A stretch of DNA of 64,000 bases, from contig CAWAQA010000005.1 of assembly GCA_963784065.1 (NCBI GenBank), positions 62,001-126,000 of the forward strand, read 5' to 3'. The stretch is from CAWAQA01 sp963784065. GTDB lineage: Bacteria > Acidobacteriota > Vicinamibacteria > Vicinamibacterales > UBA2999. Positions 27,598-36,692 of the stretch are shown in pieces (the stretch's first letter is position 1; each line of letters opens with the position of its first letter). The translations under genes were made by a program, and so were the position numbers. The notes beneath the pieces were generated by a model. It was not told the DNA's origin, ran no database searches, and was given only the letters and a program-made list of their open reading frames with translations.

Positions 27598-28460
27598 GAG
27601 GTGCGAATCCGGCCGCGGCTTCCGGCGTCGGCCGGAAGCGAACGGCGGGCCGGCGTCCTCTGATCGTCCTCAAGCTGGGTGGCGAGCTGCTCGAGCAGAC
27701 ACCGGATCTCGAGCGTGTTGCCGAGGGGATCGCCGCACTGGCTGGGCACGCGTCGCTGGTCGTGGTGCACGGCGGCGGACGCGAGATCGACGCGGCGCTG
27801 GCGCAGGCCGGGATCCCGAAGCAGCAGGTAGACGGCTTGCGCGTGACCGACGCGCGGACGCTCGACGTGGTGGTGTCGGTGCTCGCCGGCGCCATCAACA
27901 CGCGGCTCGTCGCGGCCGTCCGCGGGGCGGGGGGCCACCCGGTCGGGCTGACCGGCGCGGATGCGTCGGTCGCCACCGTCAGGCGCGCGGCGCCGATGAC
28001 GAGCGCGGCCGGCAAGAAGGTCGATCTCGGCCTGGTGGGCGCGCCGATCGCCAACGGCGGCCCGCGCCTCCTGACCGACCTGCTGGCTCGCGGCTATACG
28101 CCCGTCGTCGCCTGTATCGGCTCGACCCGTGACGGTGAACTGCTGAACGTCAACGCCGATACGCTGGCGTCGCACCTGGCCGCCGCGCTGCAGGCGAGGC
28201 GGCTCGTCATCGCCGGCGGCACGTCGGGCGTGCTCGACGCGCAGGGCCGGACGATTGAGCGCCTGACGGCGCGCGGCGCCGCTGCGATGATTCGCGTCGG
28301 CACCGCCAACAAGGGCATGGTGGCCAAGCTCGAAGCGTGCCGCGCCGCGCTGCGGAAAGGCGTCGGAGACGTGTTGATTGCCAACGGCCGGCAAGTGCCG
28401 TTCGGAACGCTGGTGGCGGCGAAGGCGCCGGTTGCCGGCTGCACGCAGGTGGTGCGATGA
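27594..28460 (+). CDS. argB: Acetylglutamate kinase
   Basis: 288-residue amino-acid kinase that phosphorylates N-acetylglutamate, the second step and often the regulated one. Marks are LIVLKLGGELLE, VVVHGGGREIDAAL, NVNADTLASHLAAAL and LVIAGGTSGVLD. The N-terminal 20 residues (to RKRTAGRR) are not family sequence: codons for AASGVGRK are read directly from a CTTCCGGC-type palindrome. The start ATG overlaps the argC stop and the stop overlaps the argD start, both as ATGA, showing translational coupling. Confidence 0.94.
   Translation: MRGANPAAASGVGRKRTAGRRPLIVLKLGGELLEQTPDLERVAEGIAALAGHASLVVVHGGGREIDAALAQAGIPKQQVDGLRVTDARTLDVVVSVLAGAINTRLVAAVRGAGGHPVGLTGADASVATVRRAAPMTSAAGKKVDLGLVGAPIANGGPRLLTDLLARGYTPVVACIGSTRDGELLNVNADTLASHLAAALQARRLVIAGGTSGVLDAQGRTIERLTARGAAAMIRVGTANKGMVAKLEACRAALRKGVGDVLIANGRQVPFGTLVAAKAPVAGCTQVVR
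27619..27638. repeat. Palindromic repeat, CTTCCGGC type, inside argB
   Basis: CTTCCGGC-GTCG-GCCGGAAG, 8-base arms, in frame within the first 20 codons of argB. Confidence 0.75.
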
Positions 28461-29672
28461 AAGTGACACTCGACGACATCAGGGCGCGCGAATCGCGCCA
28501 CGTGCTCCAGACGTATCGCCGCCAGCCGGTCGCCTTCGTGCGCGGCAAGGGCGCCTTCCTGTACGACGTCGACGGCCGCGAGTACCTCGACCTCGTCTCC
28601 GGAATCGGCGTCACCTCGCTCGGCCACGCGCATCCCGGGCTCACGGCCGCCATTGCCGACCAGGCGGCGACGCTGCTGCACACGTCGAACCTGTACTACC
28701 ACCCGTATCAGGCCGAGGCGGCATCGCGGCTGGCGCAGCTCTCGGGTCTCTCGCGCGCCTTCTTCTGCAACAGCGGCACCGAAGCGGTCGAGGCGTGCCT
28801 CAAGTTCGCGCGCCGATACTGGCACACGCAGGGCGCGACCGAGCGAACGGAGTTCGTCGCGATCGAGGGCGGGTTCTCCGGCCGCACCCTGGGCGCGCTG
28901 TCGGTGACGCACGACGAGCATTACCGGGCGCCGTTCGCGCCGCTGCTCGGACCGGTCACGTTCGTGGACCCGCAGCGTCCCGAGGCGTTGCTGAGCGGCC
29001 GTCAGCGCGCGCACCGCCGCAATCATCGCCGAACCGATCCAGGGTGAAGGGGGAATCCGGCCGATGTCGGCGGCCTTCGCGCAGGCCATCAACGAGGCGT
29101 GCCGCAGCACGGGCACGCTGTACATCGCCGACGAGGTCCAGACCGGGCTCGGACGCACGGGTCATCCGTTCTATGCGGCAGCGCTCGGGCTGGCGCCGGA
29201 CCTCATCTCGGTCGGCAAGGCGCTCGGCTCCGGCGTGCCGGTCGGCGCCTGCCTCGTGTCCGAGCGCGTTGCGCAGACGATCTCGCCGGGAGACCACGGC
29301 AGCACGTACGGCGGCAACCTGCTCGCCACTCGTGCGGCCGCGTTCTTCCTCGAGCAACTGATGGACCACGGCCTGCTCGATCACGTGAAGACCGTCGGCG
29401 CGCATTTCGAGCGCCGGCTGCGCGCGCTCGCGCTGCAGCATCCGGCCGTGACGGAGGTTCGCGGCACGGGACTCATGTTTGGCCTCCAGTTGCGCACGGA
29501 TGCGACCATCGTCATCGACGAGGCGCGCAACCGCGGCCTCCTGGTGAACCGGACCGACGAGAAGGTCGTCCGCATGCTGCCGCCGCTGACGATCGCGTCG
29601 GGCGAGCTCGATCGTGCCGTCGACATCCTCGACGGTGTCCTGGCGTCGGTCGAAACGGAGGTGCCCGCATGA
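28457..29672 (+). CDS. argD: Acetylornithine aminotransferase
   Basis: About 405-residue class III PLP aminotransferase that converts acetylglutamate semialdehyde to acetylornithine. Visible blocks are YDVDGREYLDLVSGIGVTSL, FCNSGTEAVEACLKFAR, IIAEPIQGEGGIRPM, YIADEVQTGLGRTG (PLP-ring Asp), and the PLP lysine in SVGKALGSGVPVG. A single extra base near 29003 splits the gene; the pieces join inside SAAVSARTAAIIAEP. The start overlaps argB (ATGA) and the stop overlaps the next gene (ATGA). It may also serve lysine synthesis, as in many bacteria. Confidence 0.93.
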
Positions 29673-30253
29673 GTCCTGTCGCCGCTCCCCTTCGCGTTGT
29701 CAAGCGGGCGCCCGTCGCTTCCGGCTTCAGCCGGAGGAAACAGCCCGTGGCGAACATCACGCTGCAGACCGCCACGGCTGCCCACGCGGACGCGATTCAC
29801 GCGCTGATCGTCGAGCACCTTGCCGACGGGCACCTGCTCCCGCGCGAGCGCGGGGAGATTGCCATCCACGCCGGGCGCTTCGTCGTGGCGCTGCAGGAGG
29901 ACCGCGTCGTGGCCTGTGCGGAACTGGCGCCGCTGAGCCGATCGGTCGCGGAGGTGCGGTCGCTCGTCGTGGGCCGTGGCGCACGCAGCGCCGGCGTGGG
30001 CCGGAAGATCGTGGACGAGCTGATGCGCCGCGCCGAGGTGGCCGGCTTCGAGAAGCTGTGCGCCTTCACGCACACACCCGGCTACTTCGTGCACATGGGC
30101 TTTTCGATCGTCCCGCACGTGTGGCTCCCGGAGAAGATTCTGATGGACTGCCACTCGTGCCGTCACTTCAGAGAGTGCGGCCAGTACGCCGTGCTGCACG
30201 GACTCGGACGCAGCCGCCACTCGTGCGTGCCGCTGACGGCGCTCCATGGCTGA
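29669..30253 (+). CDS. argA: ArgA-type GNAT N-acetyltransferase with C-terminal Cys motif
   Basis: 194-residue GNAT protein, probably the short N-acetylglutamate synthase of non-enteric bacteria. The acetyl-CoA site is VRSLVVGRGARSAGVGRKIVDEL, and LCAFTHTPGYFVHMGFSIV is typical. The C terminus carries MDCHSCRHFRECGQ followed by a further Cys, a cluster found in related short synthases of other phyla (from memory). The first 30 residues precede the GNAT fold and include VASGFSRRK, read from a CTTCCGGC-type palindrome. It overlaps argD (ATGA) and argJ (8 bases). Confidence 0.82.
   Translation: MSPVAAPLRVVKRAPVASGFSRRKQPVANITLQTATAAHADAIHALIVEHLADGHLLPRERGEIAIHAGRFVVALQEDRVVACAELAPLSRSVAEVRSLVVGRGARSAGVGRKIVDELMRRAEVAGFEKLCAFTHTPGYFVHMGFSIVPHVWLPEKILMDCHSCRHFRECGQYAVLHGLGRSRHSCVPLTALHG
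29718..29737. repeat. Palindromic repeat, CTTCCGGC type, inside argA
   Basis: CTTCCGGCT-TC-AGCCGGAGG (one mismatch), translated in frame as part of the N-terminal leader of the GNAT protein. Confidence 0.7.
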
Positions 30254-31538
30254 CGCGATGCCATCGACCTTTGACGTGGGCGGACGTGAAGGTCCGAGCC
30301 GCAGGGGACGAGGCGCGGCTGGCCGTCGCGCTGACGCCGGCGGCCGGCGGGGTGACCGCGGCCAGGGGCTTCACCTCGGCGGCGGTGCACGCCGGCGTCA
30401 AGCCGTCTTCGTCGAAGCTCGACGTGACGGTCCTTGCCGCCGACCGCACCGTCTCCGCCGCGGCACTCTTCACGACCAATCTGGCGCAGGCCGCGCCGGT
30501 GCTCGTCTCGCGCGAGCACCTCGCGCGTACAGAGGGACGCGCCCGGGCGGTGGTGGTGAACAGCGGCTGCGCGAACGCCTGCACCGGCGAGGACGGCATG
30601 GCGAATGCGCGCCGCATGGCGGCCGACGTCGCCGCCGGCCTCGGCTGCCTGCCGCAGGAGGTGCTGGTGGCGTCGACGGGCGTCATCGGCGTGGCCCTGC
30701 CGATCGACAAGGTGTCGGCAGGCATCCGCGCGGCCGTCTCCGCACTCGCACGCGGCCAGGGCAGCGACACGGCGCTGGCGATCATGACGACGGATCCGTT
30801 CCCGAAGGAGCACGCGGTCAGCGTGCAGACCGCGCAGCGGGACGTTCACCGTGGGCGGCACGGCCAAGGGCTCGGGAATGATCGAGCCGAACATGGCGAC
30901 GATGCTGGGCTTCCTGGCGACCGACGCGGATGTCGCCTCCGGCGCTCCTGCGGCGGGCGCTGGAGGAATCGGCGAAAGACACGTTCAACGCCATCACCGT
31001 CGACGGGGAGTGCTCGACCAACGACTGCCTGATCGCGCTCGGCTCCGGCGCCAGCGGTGTCGTCATCGACGACGAGACGTACCCGGCGCTGCTCGAAGGG
31101 TTCCTCGCCGTCTCCCGGGAGCTCGCCCTCGGCATCGTCCGCGGCGGTGAGGGGGCCACGAAGCTGATCGCCGTGAACGTGCGCGACGCCCGCACCGAAG
31201 CCGATGCCCGGCAGGTGGCGCGCACGATTGCGAATTCGCCTCTCGTCAAGACAGCGGTCCACGGGGCCGACCCCAACTGGGGACGCATTGTGGCGGCGGC
31301 CGGGCGCGCGGGCGTCCTCTTCGATGTCGGCCTGGCGACCGTCCACGTCGGCGGTGTCCTGCTCTTCGAGAACGGTTTGCCGCACGACGATGCGGCGCCA
31401 CGTGCGGCGGAGCATCTGCAGCAGGCCAACGTCGCCATCGAGGTCAGCCTGGGCACCGGTGGCGGAAGCGCCGCCACGATTTGGACCTGCGATCTGAGCG
31501 CCGAGTACGTGCGGATCAACGGTGAGTACCGGACGTAG
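30246..31538 (+). CDS. argJ: Bifunctional ornithine acetyltransferase/N-acetylglutamate synthase, frame broken
   Basis: About 417-431 residues. Transfers acetyl from acetylornithine to glutamate, recycling the acetyl group. Marks are GGVTAARGFTSAAVHAGVK, VVVNSGCANACTGEDG, the self-cleavage region KGSGMIEPNMATMLGF (nucleophile Thr of MATML), and ADPNWGRIVAAAGRAG. Frame breaks occur near 30845 and 30945. A third near 30285 is needed if translation starts at ATG 30246, which overlaps argA; alternatively the start is GTG 30286. Having both argA and argJ suggests the former primes the cycle. Confidence 0.9.
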
Positions 31539-31565
31539 GCGGAGCGCAACGGCGTTTTTGATGGA

Positions 31566-31611
31566 AGGCGCGTCCTCTTGAACGCGCCTGGCGGGTCCGA
31601 CAGGACCCGCC
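31566..31611. terminator. Two adjacent hairpins between argJ and argF
   Basis: AGGCGCGT-8-ACGCGCCT (31566-31589) followed by GGCGGGTCC-GACA-GGACCCGCC (31590-31611). The second is a GGCGGG-type palindrome. They could attenuate read-through from argJ or simply be repeats; no U tract follows. Confidence 0.5.
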
Positions 31612-31657
31612 CTGCTTCATGGGAGTTGTTGATCAGGGTCGAGGAGGTTCAGGGTTC

Positions 31658-32611
31658 ATGACTGCAGTGACTTCGCGCGCGACGGCACCGAAGGACTTTT
31701 TGTCGATCCTCGATCTCACGCGGAACGAATTGATCGGCCTGCTCGACCTGGCCGCCGACATGAAAGCCAAGCGGCGTCTCGGACGGCAGGCGCCGACGGC
31801 AAATGCGCTTGCGGGCAAGCACGTCGCCCTGCTGTTCGAGAAGCCGTCGCTGCGGACGTCGTCCACTTTCGAGATCGCGGTCCGCGAGCTCGGCGGCGAC
31901 ACGCTGCACCTGGCGCCCGCGTTCGCCGATGGCGTGCGCGAGCCGTTGAAGGACGTCGCCCGCAACCTCGAACGCTGGGTGGCGGCGCTCGTGATCCGCA
32001 CGTTCGAGCAGGAAAAGGCGGCGACGCTGGCGGCGTCCGCCCCGTGCCTGCACGTAATCAACGCGCTGACCAACGAACAGCATCCCTGCCAGGCGCTCGC
32101 CGACATGCTCACCCTGCGCGAACGCTGGGGGAGCTGCCGCGGGCGGACCCTCGCCTACGTCGGCGACGGCAACAACGTCGCGACCTCGCTCGTCCACGCG
32201 GCGCCGATGCTCGGCATCTCGGTTCACCTGGCCTCGCCGTCAGGCTACGAGCTGCCGGACGCCATCGTGGAACACGCAACGGAGACCGCATGGGATGGGG
32301 CTCGCGTGCGCCGCTTCACGGATCCGCACGCCGCCGTCGCGGACGCCGACGCCGTCTACACGGACGTGTGGGCGTCGATGGGCCAGGAGGCGGAAGCCGG
32401 CGCCCGCAAGCTGATCTTCGCGCCCTACCAGGTCAACGAAGCGTTGATGGCCGCCAGCGGCGGCAACGCGCTCTTCATGCATTGCCTTCCGGCGCACCGC
32501 GGGGAAGAAGTCACCGATGCCGTGATCGAGTCGCCGGCGTCGGTCGTCTTCGATCAGGCGGAGAACCGCCTCCACACGCAGAAGGCGTTGCTCACGCTGC
32601 TGCTGTCCTGA
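31658..32611 (+). CDS. argF: Ornithine carbamoyltransferase
   Basis: 317-residue enzyme forming citrulline from ornithine and carbamoyl phosphate. Carbamoyl-phosphate loop LLFEKPSLRTSSTFEIA (S-x-R-T), the HPCQALAD motif, and the ornithine motif FMHCLPAHRGEEVTD are intact. These are the motifs of true ornithine carbamoyltransferases, not the acetylornithine or succinylornithine variants. ATG 31658 gives family length; GAGGAGG lies 14 bases upstream. It is separated from argJ by about 119 bases with two hairpins, so it may have partly separate expression. Confidence 0.94.
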   Translation: MTAVTSRATAPKDFLSILDLTRNELIGLLDLAADMKAKRRLGRQAPTANALAGKHVALLFEKPSLRTSSTFEIAVRELGGDTLHLAPAFADGVREPLKDVARNLERWVAALVIRTFEQEKAATLAASAPCLHVINALTNEQHPCQALADMLTLRERWGSCRGRTLAYVGDGNNVATSLVHAAPMLGISVHLASPSGYELPDAIVEHATETAWDGARVRRFTDPHAAVADADAVYTDVWASMGQEAEAGARKLIFAPYQVNEALMAASGGNALFMHCLPAHRGEEVTDAVIESPASVVFDQAENRLHTQKALLTLLLS

Positions 32612-32617
32612 CGTGGC

Positions 32618-32639
32618 GGGCCGGCGGCGAAGCCGGCCC
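32618..32639. repeat. Palindromic repeat, GGGCCGGC type
   Basis: GGGCCGGC-GGCGAA-GCCGGCCC just after the argF stop; a degenerate second copy, AGCCGGC-TCTC-GCCGGCC, follows at about 32675-32693. Confidence 0.6.
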
Positions 32640-32714
32640 CTGCGTGTCGTTCGCAGCCACGGCCTCTCTAGGAGCCGGCTCTCGCCGGCCCGTCCATACC
32701 TCCCGTTGGATAGA

Positions 32715-34427
32715 ATGAACACCGGCATGCCGAACAAGCGCTGGTTGGCCCACTACGACCCCGACGTCGCGCCAACCCTCGCGCCGTACCCCGAGAAGAC
32801 GCTGCTCGACTACCTGGCACAGCTCGCCCGCGAGAACGGGGACAAGGCTGCGCTCCTGTTCAAGGGCGCGACGATGACGTATCGGCAGCTCGAGCACGAG
32901 AGCGACGCCTTCGCGGCCGCGCTCGCCGCCATGGACGTCTATCCCGGCGATCGCGTCGCGCTCGTGCTCCCGAACTGTCCGCAGTTCATGGTCGCGGAGT
33001 TCGGCACCTGGAAAGCCGGCGGCGTCGTCGTCGCCCTGAACCCCACATATACCGAGCGGGAGCTCGAGGCGGCGCTCGATTCGACGCGCGCGTCCACGGT
33101 GGTGACGCTGACGCCGTTTTACTCGCGCCTCAAGAGCGTGCAGGGGCGGACACAGGTCCGGCGTGTCATCGCGACCTCGATCAAGGAGTATTTGCCGCCG
33201 GCGCTGCGCCTGCTGTTCACCCTCTTCAAGGAGAAGCAGGGCGGCCACCGCGTTGCGCTCGCGCCCGGCGATTTCCGCTTCCAGGATCTGCTCCGGCAGC
33301 ATCGCTCGTCGCCGCGGCCGGCGGTCACGGTGAAGCCCGACGACCGCGCGGTGATCCTGTCGAGCGGCGGCACCACCGGCACACCGAAAGGCGTCGTCGG
33401 GCTCCATCGTCATTACGTGGCGGCCGGGCTCCAAATCTACGAGTGGACGAAGTCGGCGAAAGAGCGCTGGGTGGACGTGATCATGCTGCCGCTGCCGCTC
33501 TTCCACGTCTACGCCAACCTCGGCGTGCAGCCATTGGCGTTCGTCGGCCCGAACCCGCTGTCGCTCATTCCGAACCCGCGCGACATCCCCGACCTGCTCA
33601 AGACGATCAAGCAGGTCAAGCCGGGGATCTTCAACGGCGTGCCGACGCTCTACACCGCCATCATGAATCACCCCGACGTGCGCGCGGGCAAGGTGGACCT
33701 CCGCTCCATCAAGCTGTGCTTCTGCGGCGCCGCGGCGCTGATGGCCGAGACCAAGCGGCAATTCGAAGCACTCACGGGCGCGCGTATCGTCGAGGGTTAT
33801 TCGCTCACCGAAGGCATGATGGCGTGCTGCCTCAATCCGGTGCAGGGCGCCAACAAGATCGGATCGATTGGCATGCCGCTGCCCGACGTCGAAGTGCGGA
33901 TCGTGGATGCCGAGCACGGCGAGCGCGACCTGGCGGCGGGCGAGGTGGGCGAGATGATCCTGCGTGCGCCGCAGCACATGACGGAGTATTGGAACAACCC
34001 GCTGGAATCGGCTGAGACCCTGCGCCGGCACGGCGAGGGCGGGCCCTGGGTCCACACCGGCGACCTCGCCTACATGGATGATGAGGGATACGTCTTCCTC
34101 GTCGATCGCAAGAAGGACATGGTGAAGACGAGCGGCTTCCAGGTCTGGCCGCGGGAGATCGAGGAGGTCCTCTCGGCGCATCCCGCGGTGATGGAGGTCG
34201 GCGTGGCAGGTGTGCCAGACAGTGTCAAAGGTGAAGTCACCAAGGCGTGGGTCGTGCTGAAGGCGGACCAGACAGCCACCGAGGACGAATTGCGGGCGTT
34301 CTGCCGAGAGCGTCTGGCGCCGTACAAGGTGCCTGCGAGCGTGGAGTTCCGGAAAGAGCTGCCGAAAACGATGGTGGGCAAGGTGCTGCGGCGCGTGCTC
34401 GCCGCGGAATCACGAGCCGCCAGCTAG
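32715..34427 (+). CDS. Long-chain fatty acid-CoA ligase family (AMP-forming)
   Basis: 570-residue adenylate-forming enzyme of the FadD type. ATP loop ILSSGGTTGTPKG, A5-like VEGYSLTEGM, A7 WVHTGDLAYMDDEGYVFLVDRKKDMVK and A10-like Lys in LPKTMVGKVLRR are all present. It activates fatty acids to acyl-CoA by way of acyl-AMP. ATG 32715 is chosen; MPNKRW at 32727 is the alternative. It follows argF by about 100 bases containing palindromes, so is probably a separate unit. Chain-length preference cannot be read. Confidence 0.9.
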   Translation: MNTGMPNKRWLAHYDPDVAPTLAPYPEKTLLDYLAQLARENGDKAALLFKGATMTYRQLEHESDAFAAALAAMDVYPGDRVALVLPNCPQFMVAEFGTWKAGGVVVALNPTYTERELEAALDSTRASTVVTLTPFYSRLKSVQGRTQVRRVIATSIKEYLPPALRLLFTLFKEKQGGHRVALAPGDFRFQDLLRQHRSSPRPAVTVKPDDRAVILSSGGTTGTPKGVVGLHRHYVAAGLQIYEWTKSAKERWVDVIMLPLPLFHVYANLGVQPLAFVGPNPLSLIPNPRDIPDLLKTIKQVKPGIFNGVPTLYTAIMNHPDVRAGKVDLRSIKLCFCGAAALMAETKRQFEALTGARIVEGYSLTEGMMACCLNPVQGANKIGSIGMPLPDVEVRIVDAEHGERDLAAGEVGEMILRAPQHMTEYWNNPLESAETLRRHGEGGPWVHTGDLAYMDDEGYVFLVDRKKDMVKTSGFQVWPREIEEVLSAHPAVMEVGVAGVPDSVKGEVTKAWVVLKADQTATEDELRAFCRERLAPYKVPASVEFRKELPKTMVGKVLRRVLAAESRAAS

Positions 34428-34500
34428 GCCCCTGGAAGCGTGGTTCGTTGCCTAAACCAACATTCGCGCAGCGCGGACGTTGACGGCCCCGCGTAGCGAC

Positions 34501-35259
34501 CTATTTCGAGAGCGGCGCGACGTCCATGCCTGCAGCCTCGAGCGCGGCCCGCACGCGCGCGGCGAGCTGAGCGGCGCCAGGCGTGTCGCCATGAACACAA
34601 ATGGTATCGACGCGAAGCGTCACGCGACTGCCGTCCTCGGCGACGACCGCGCCCTCGCGGACCATCGCGACTACCCGCCGCACCACGACTTCCTCATCGT
34701 GAATGACCGCGCCGGGCTGCGTCCGTGGCACCAGCGTACCGTCGGGGCGGTACGCACGATCGGCAAACACTTCCGATGCGGTGCGCAGGCCCGCGCGCTC
34801 GCCAGCGTGCAGGAGCTGCGACCCGGGCAACCCCAACAGTACGAGTGACCGATCGACCGCCGCCGTTGCGCGAGCGATTGCGTCGGCAAGTGCGAATTCT
34901 GTAACTGCCATGTTGTAGAGCGCACCATGCGCCTTCACGTGCTGCAGGCGAATGCCCTCAACCGCGGCCACGGCGGCGAGCGCACCGATTTGGTACACGA
35001 CGAGGTCTTCAACGTCGCGCGGCGACATTCGCATCTCGCGCCGGCCGAAACCGGAGAGATCAGGAAAGCCGGGATGTGCGCCGACCGCGACGCCGTGGGC
35101 ACGCGCGAGCGCGACCGTTGCGCGCATGACACCGGGGTCACCGGCGTGGAATCCGCAAGCGACATTAGCTGACGTAATGTGCGGGAAGAGTGCTTCATCG
35201 TGCCCCAGAACCCAGGACCCGAACGACTCTCCTACGTCAGCATTGAGGTCGACGTGCAT
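34501..35259 (-). CDS. pxpA: 5-oxoprolinase subunit A (LamB/YcsF family)
   Basis: 252-residue protein of the LamB/YcsF family, now assigned as the A subunit of ATP-dependent 5-oxoprolinase. Conserved blocks are DLNADVGESFGSW, SANVACGFHAGDP, GAHPGFPDLSGFGRREM, VKAHGALYN, FADRAYRPDGTLVPR and ICVHGDTPGA. The ATG at 35259 matches the family N terminus; upstream codons are not conserved. Subunits PxpB and PxpC are not adjacent, which is unusual for this normally clustered complex. It is convergent with the acyl-CoA ligase. Confidence 0.9.
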   Translation of the reverse strand: MHVDLNADVGESFGSWVLGHDEALFPHITSANVACGFHAGDPGVMRATVALARAHGVAVGAHPGFPDLSGFGRREMRMSPRDVEDLVVYQIGALAAVAAVEGIRLQHVKAHGALYNMAVTEFALADAIARATAAVDRSLVLLGLPGSQLLHAGERAGLRTASEVFADRAYRPDGTLVPRTQPGAVIHDEEVVVRRVVAMVREGAVVAEDGSRVTLRVDTICVHGDTPGAAQLAARVRAALEAAGMDVAPLSK

Positions 35260-35558
35260 GATTCCGATGGCTGATACGTGGACACGCTTGTAATTCTTGC
35301 CACATTGTTGGCTCGGCGGCTGGGGCAAAAACTCAAAATACCCAATAAAACCGAACGGCACAGCCGTTGCCCTAGGAATGGCCGCTGGTCTGTGGTTTAC
35401 GGCAGGGCGCCGTAAATGCTGGGGGGAGCCAGGCCGGCATTCCACGAAGGGGCGTCTTCGGACGCCCCTTCAAGGTTTCCGCTCACGACGACCCGAGGCG
35501 CAGAGACACGGGGTTGTGAACATGGTCTCTGTGACTCCGCGCCTCTGTGGTCCGTTTC
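35260..35558. other. Intergenic region between the DGQHR gene and pxpA
   Basis: 299 bases without a convincing gene. They hold a strong hairpin (35447-35470) and, at 35500-35560, an imperfect inverted repeat of the type CGCAGAGACAC...GTCTCTGTG...GCGCCTCTGTGG. The first bases of the window (ctctgtggtt) resemble the end of the same element. Confidence 0.55.
35447..35470. terminator. Strong hairpin downstream of the DGQHR gene
   Basis: AAGGGGCGTC-TTCG-GACGCCCCTT: perfect 10-base arms with a stable TTCG loop, 89 bases past the stop of the minus-strand DGQHR gene. Confidence 0.6.
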
Positions 35559-36692
35559 TTACACCCCCGCCCCTTCCGGATACTCCAACGCCAGTTTCAG
35601 TTCTCGCGCGAGCGAGTCCACCGTGGTGCCGGCGCGTTTCCACGCGCCTTCGGTCTCGAACCGCAGGTCGCCGATGCGGCGCCCCCACGGCGCGATGACC
35701 CGTCCGATCGCGCGGAAGTCGCTGCGGTCCGCGTGCTCCTGGTCGAGGCGGCGCACGACGTCGGGCGCGACGCGGATGAACGCGCGGAGCGCGTTTGCCG
35801 ACTTGATGCTGTACTTGCGGCCATTCCACGCCGCGCCGAAGACGACCGACACCTGCTTGAAGTAGTTCACGAAGAACTTCTTCGAATCGTCGCGGAAGTC
35901 GGCGGACTTGCGCGGGCCGCCGAATGCGTCGCTCGAGAACAGCTTCTTCAGCTCCTGCGCGAGCGGCGCCTGGGCCACGCGTCCATGGCCCACCCCCAGC
36001 AGCTTGATTTCGCCGCGCAGCGGCGAGTCCTCGCGATCGTTGAGCGCGCGCACCACGTCGTGGGCCGCTGCCAGGGCGTCGTCTCGATAGAGCTGGCGGC
36101 CCGACAGGCTCACGAGGTGGGACGCATTCAGCCGCGTGTGCTTGGCGTTGATCGTCACGAACATCTGGACGACATGATCTTCGGGCAAACGGTCGAAGAT
36201 GATGGCGGGGACGGTGAAGTCCTCGTCCCTGATGTTGTCGATGTCGGCGTGCAGGGCGAGCAGGCGATGCTGGCCGTCGATGGCTCGCAGAATCCCCTCC
36301 CGCTCCGGCACCTTCAGCTTGCCGACCGGGGATCCCGCCTCAACCGCCTCGAACGACAGCTTCTCATCGCACGAGATGATGACGGCGCCGGCAATCGAGG
36401 GCAGGTCGCGGGCATCGCGGCACTGCTCGTAGTACTGGACCAGTTCGTCAATCTTTCGCCTGATGATCTGGCGCTGGTAGGCCTTCTCGCTCGAGGCGAT
36501 GCGCTTCTCGAGCAGGTCCCAGTTGACCTTGGAGGGCACTTTCTTCTTGGCGCCGCGTACGGGCGGATGCCCGGATTCGCCGTAGTTCAGCACCTCGAAG
36601 CGAACCAGCTTGTCGATGTCGCTGGCAGTCAGTGAGGCCTGGTAGAACTGCACCCCAAACTGCTGCATCCGGATGGCAGCCACATTAATCAT
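35559..36692 (-). CDS. DGQHR-domain protein (DndB-like)
   Basis: 377-residue protein with the diagnostic AIDGQHRLLAL motif (about residues 136-146) and downstream FDRLPEDHVVQMFVTINAKHTRLN. This architecture is shared with DndB, the regulator of DNA phosphorothioation, and other ParB-like DGQHR proteins. No dndC, dndD, dndE or dpd gene is in the window, so it is an orphan here. It starts MINVAAIRMQQFGVQFYQASL, typical of the family. An AT-richer 349-base spacer lies upstream and a hairpin downstream, so it is probably monocistronic. Its role is unknown; DNA binding or ATP-dependent regulation is possible. Confidence 0.82.
   Translation of the reverse strand: MINVAAIRMQQFGVQFYQASLTASDIDKLVRFEVLNYGESGHPPVRGAKKKVPSKVNWDLLEKRIASSEKAYQRQIIRRKIDELVQYYEQCRDARDLPSIAGAVIISCDEKLSFEAVEAGSPVGKLKVPEREGILRAIDGQHRLLALHADIDNIRDEDFTVPAIIFDRLPEDHVVQMFVTINAKHTRLNASHLVSLSGRQLYRDDALAAAHDVVRALNDREDSPLRGEIKLLGVGHGRVAQAPLAQELKKLFSSDAFGGPRKSADFRDDSKKFFVNYFKQVSVVFGAAWNGRKYSIKSANALRAFIRVAPDVVRRLDQEHADRSDFRAIGRVIAPWGRRIGDLRFETEGAWKRAGTTVDSLARELKLALEYPEGAGV

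Noticed and set aside
26397..28460. Apparent ArgC-ArgB fusion protein of 687 residues
   Set aside because: A one-base shift near 27528 restores the normal ArgC C terminus and stop, with an ATGA overlap into argB. The fusion is an indel artefact.
30246..31538. Programmed ribosomal frameshifting in argJ, argD or feoB
   Set aside because: No slippery heptamer or conserved recoding signal was seen, and breaks of the same kind occur in about twenty unrelated genes. Sequencing indels are simpler.
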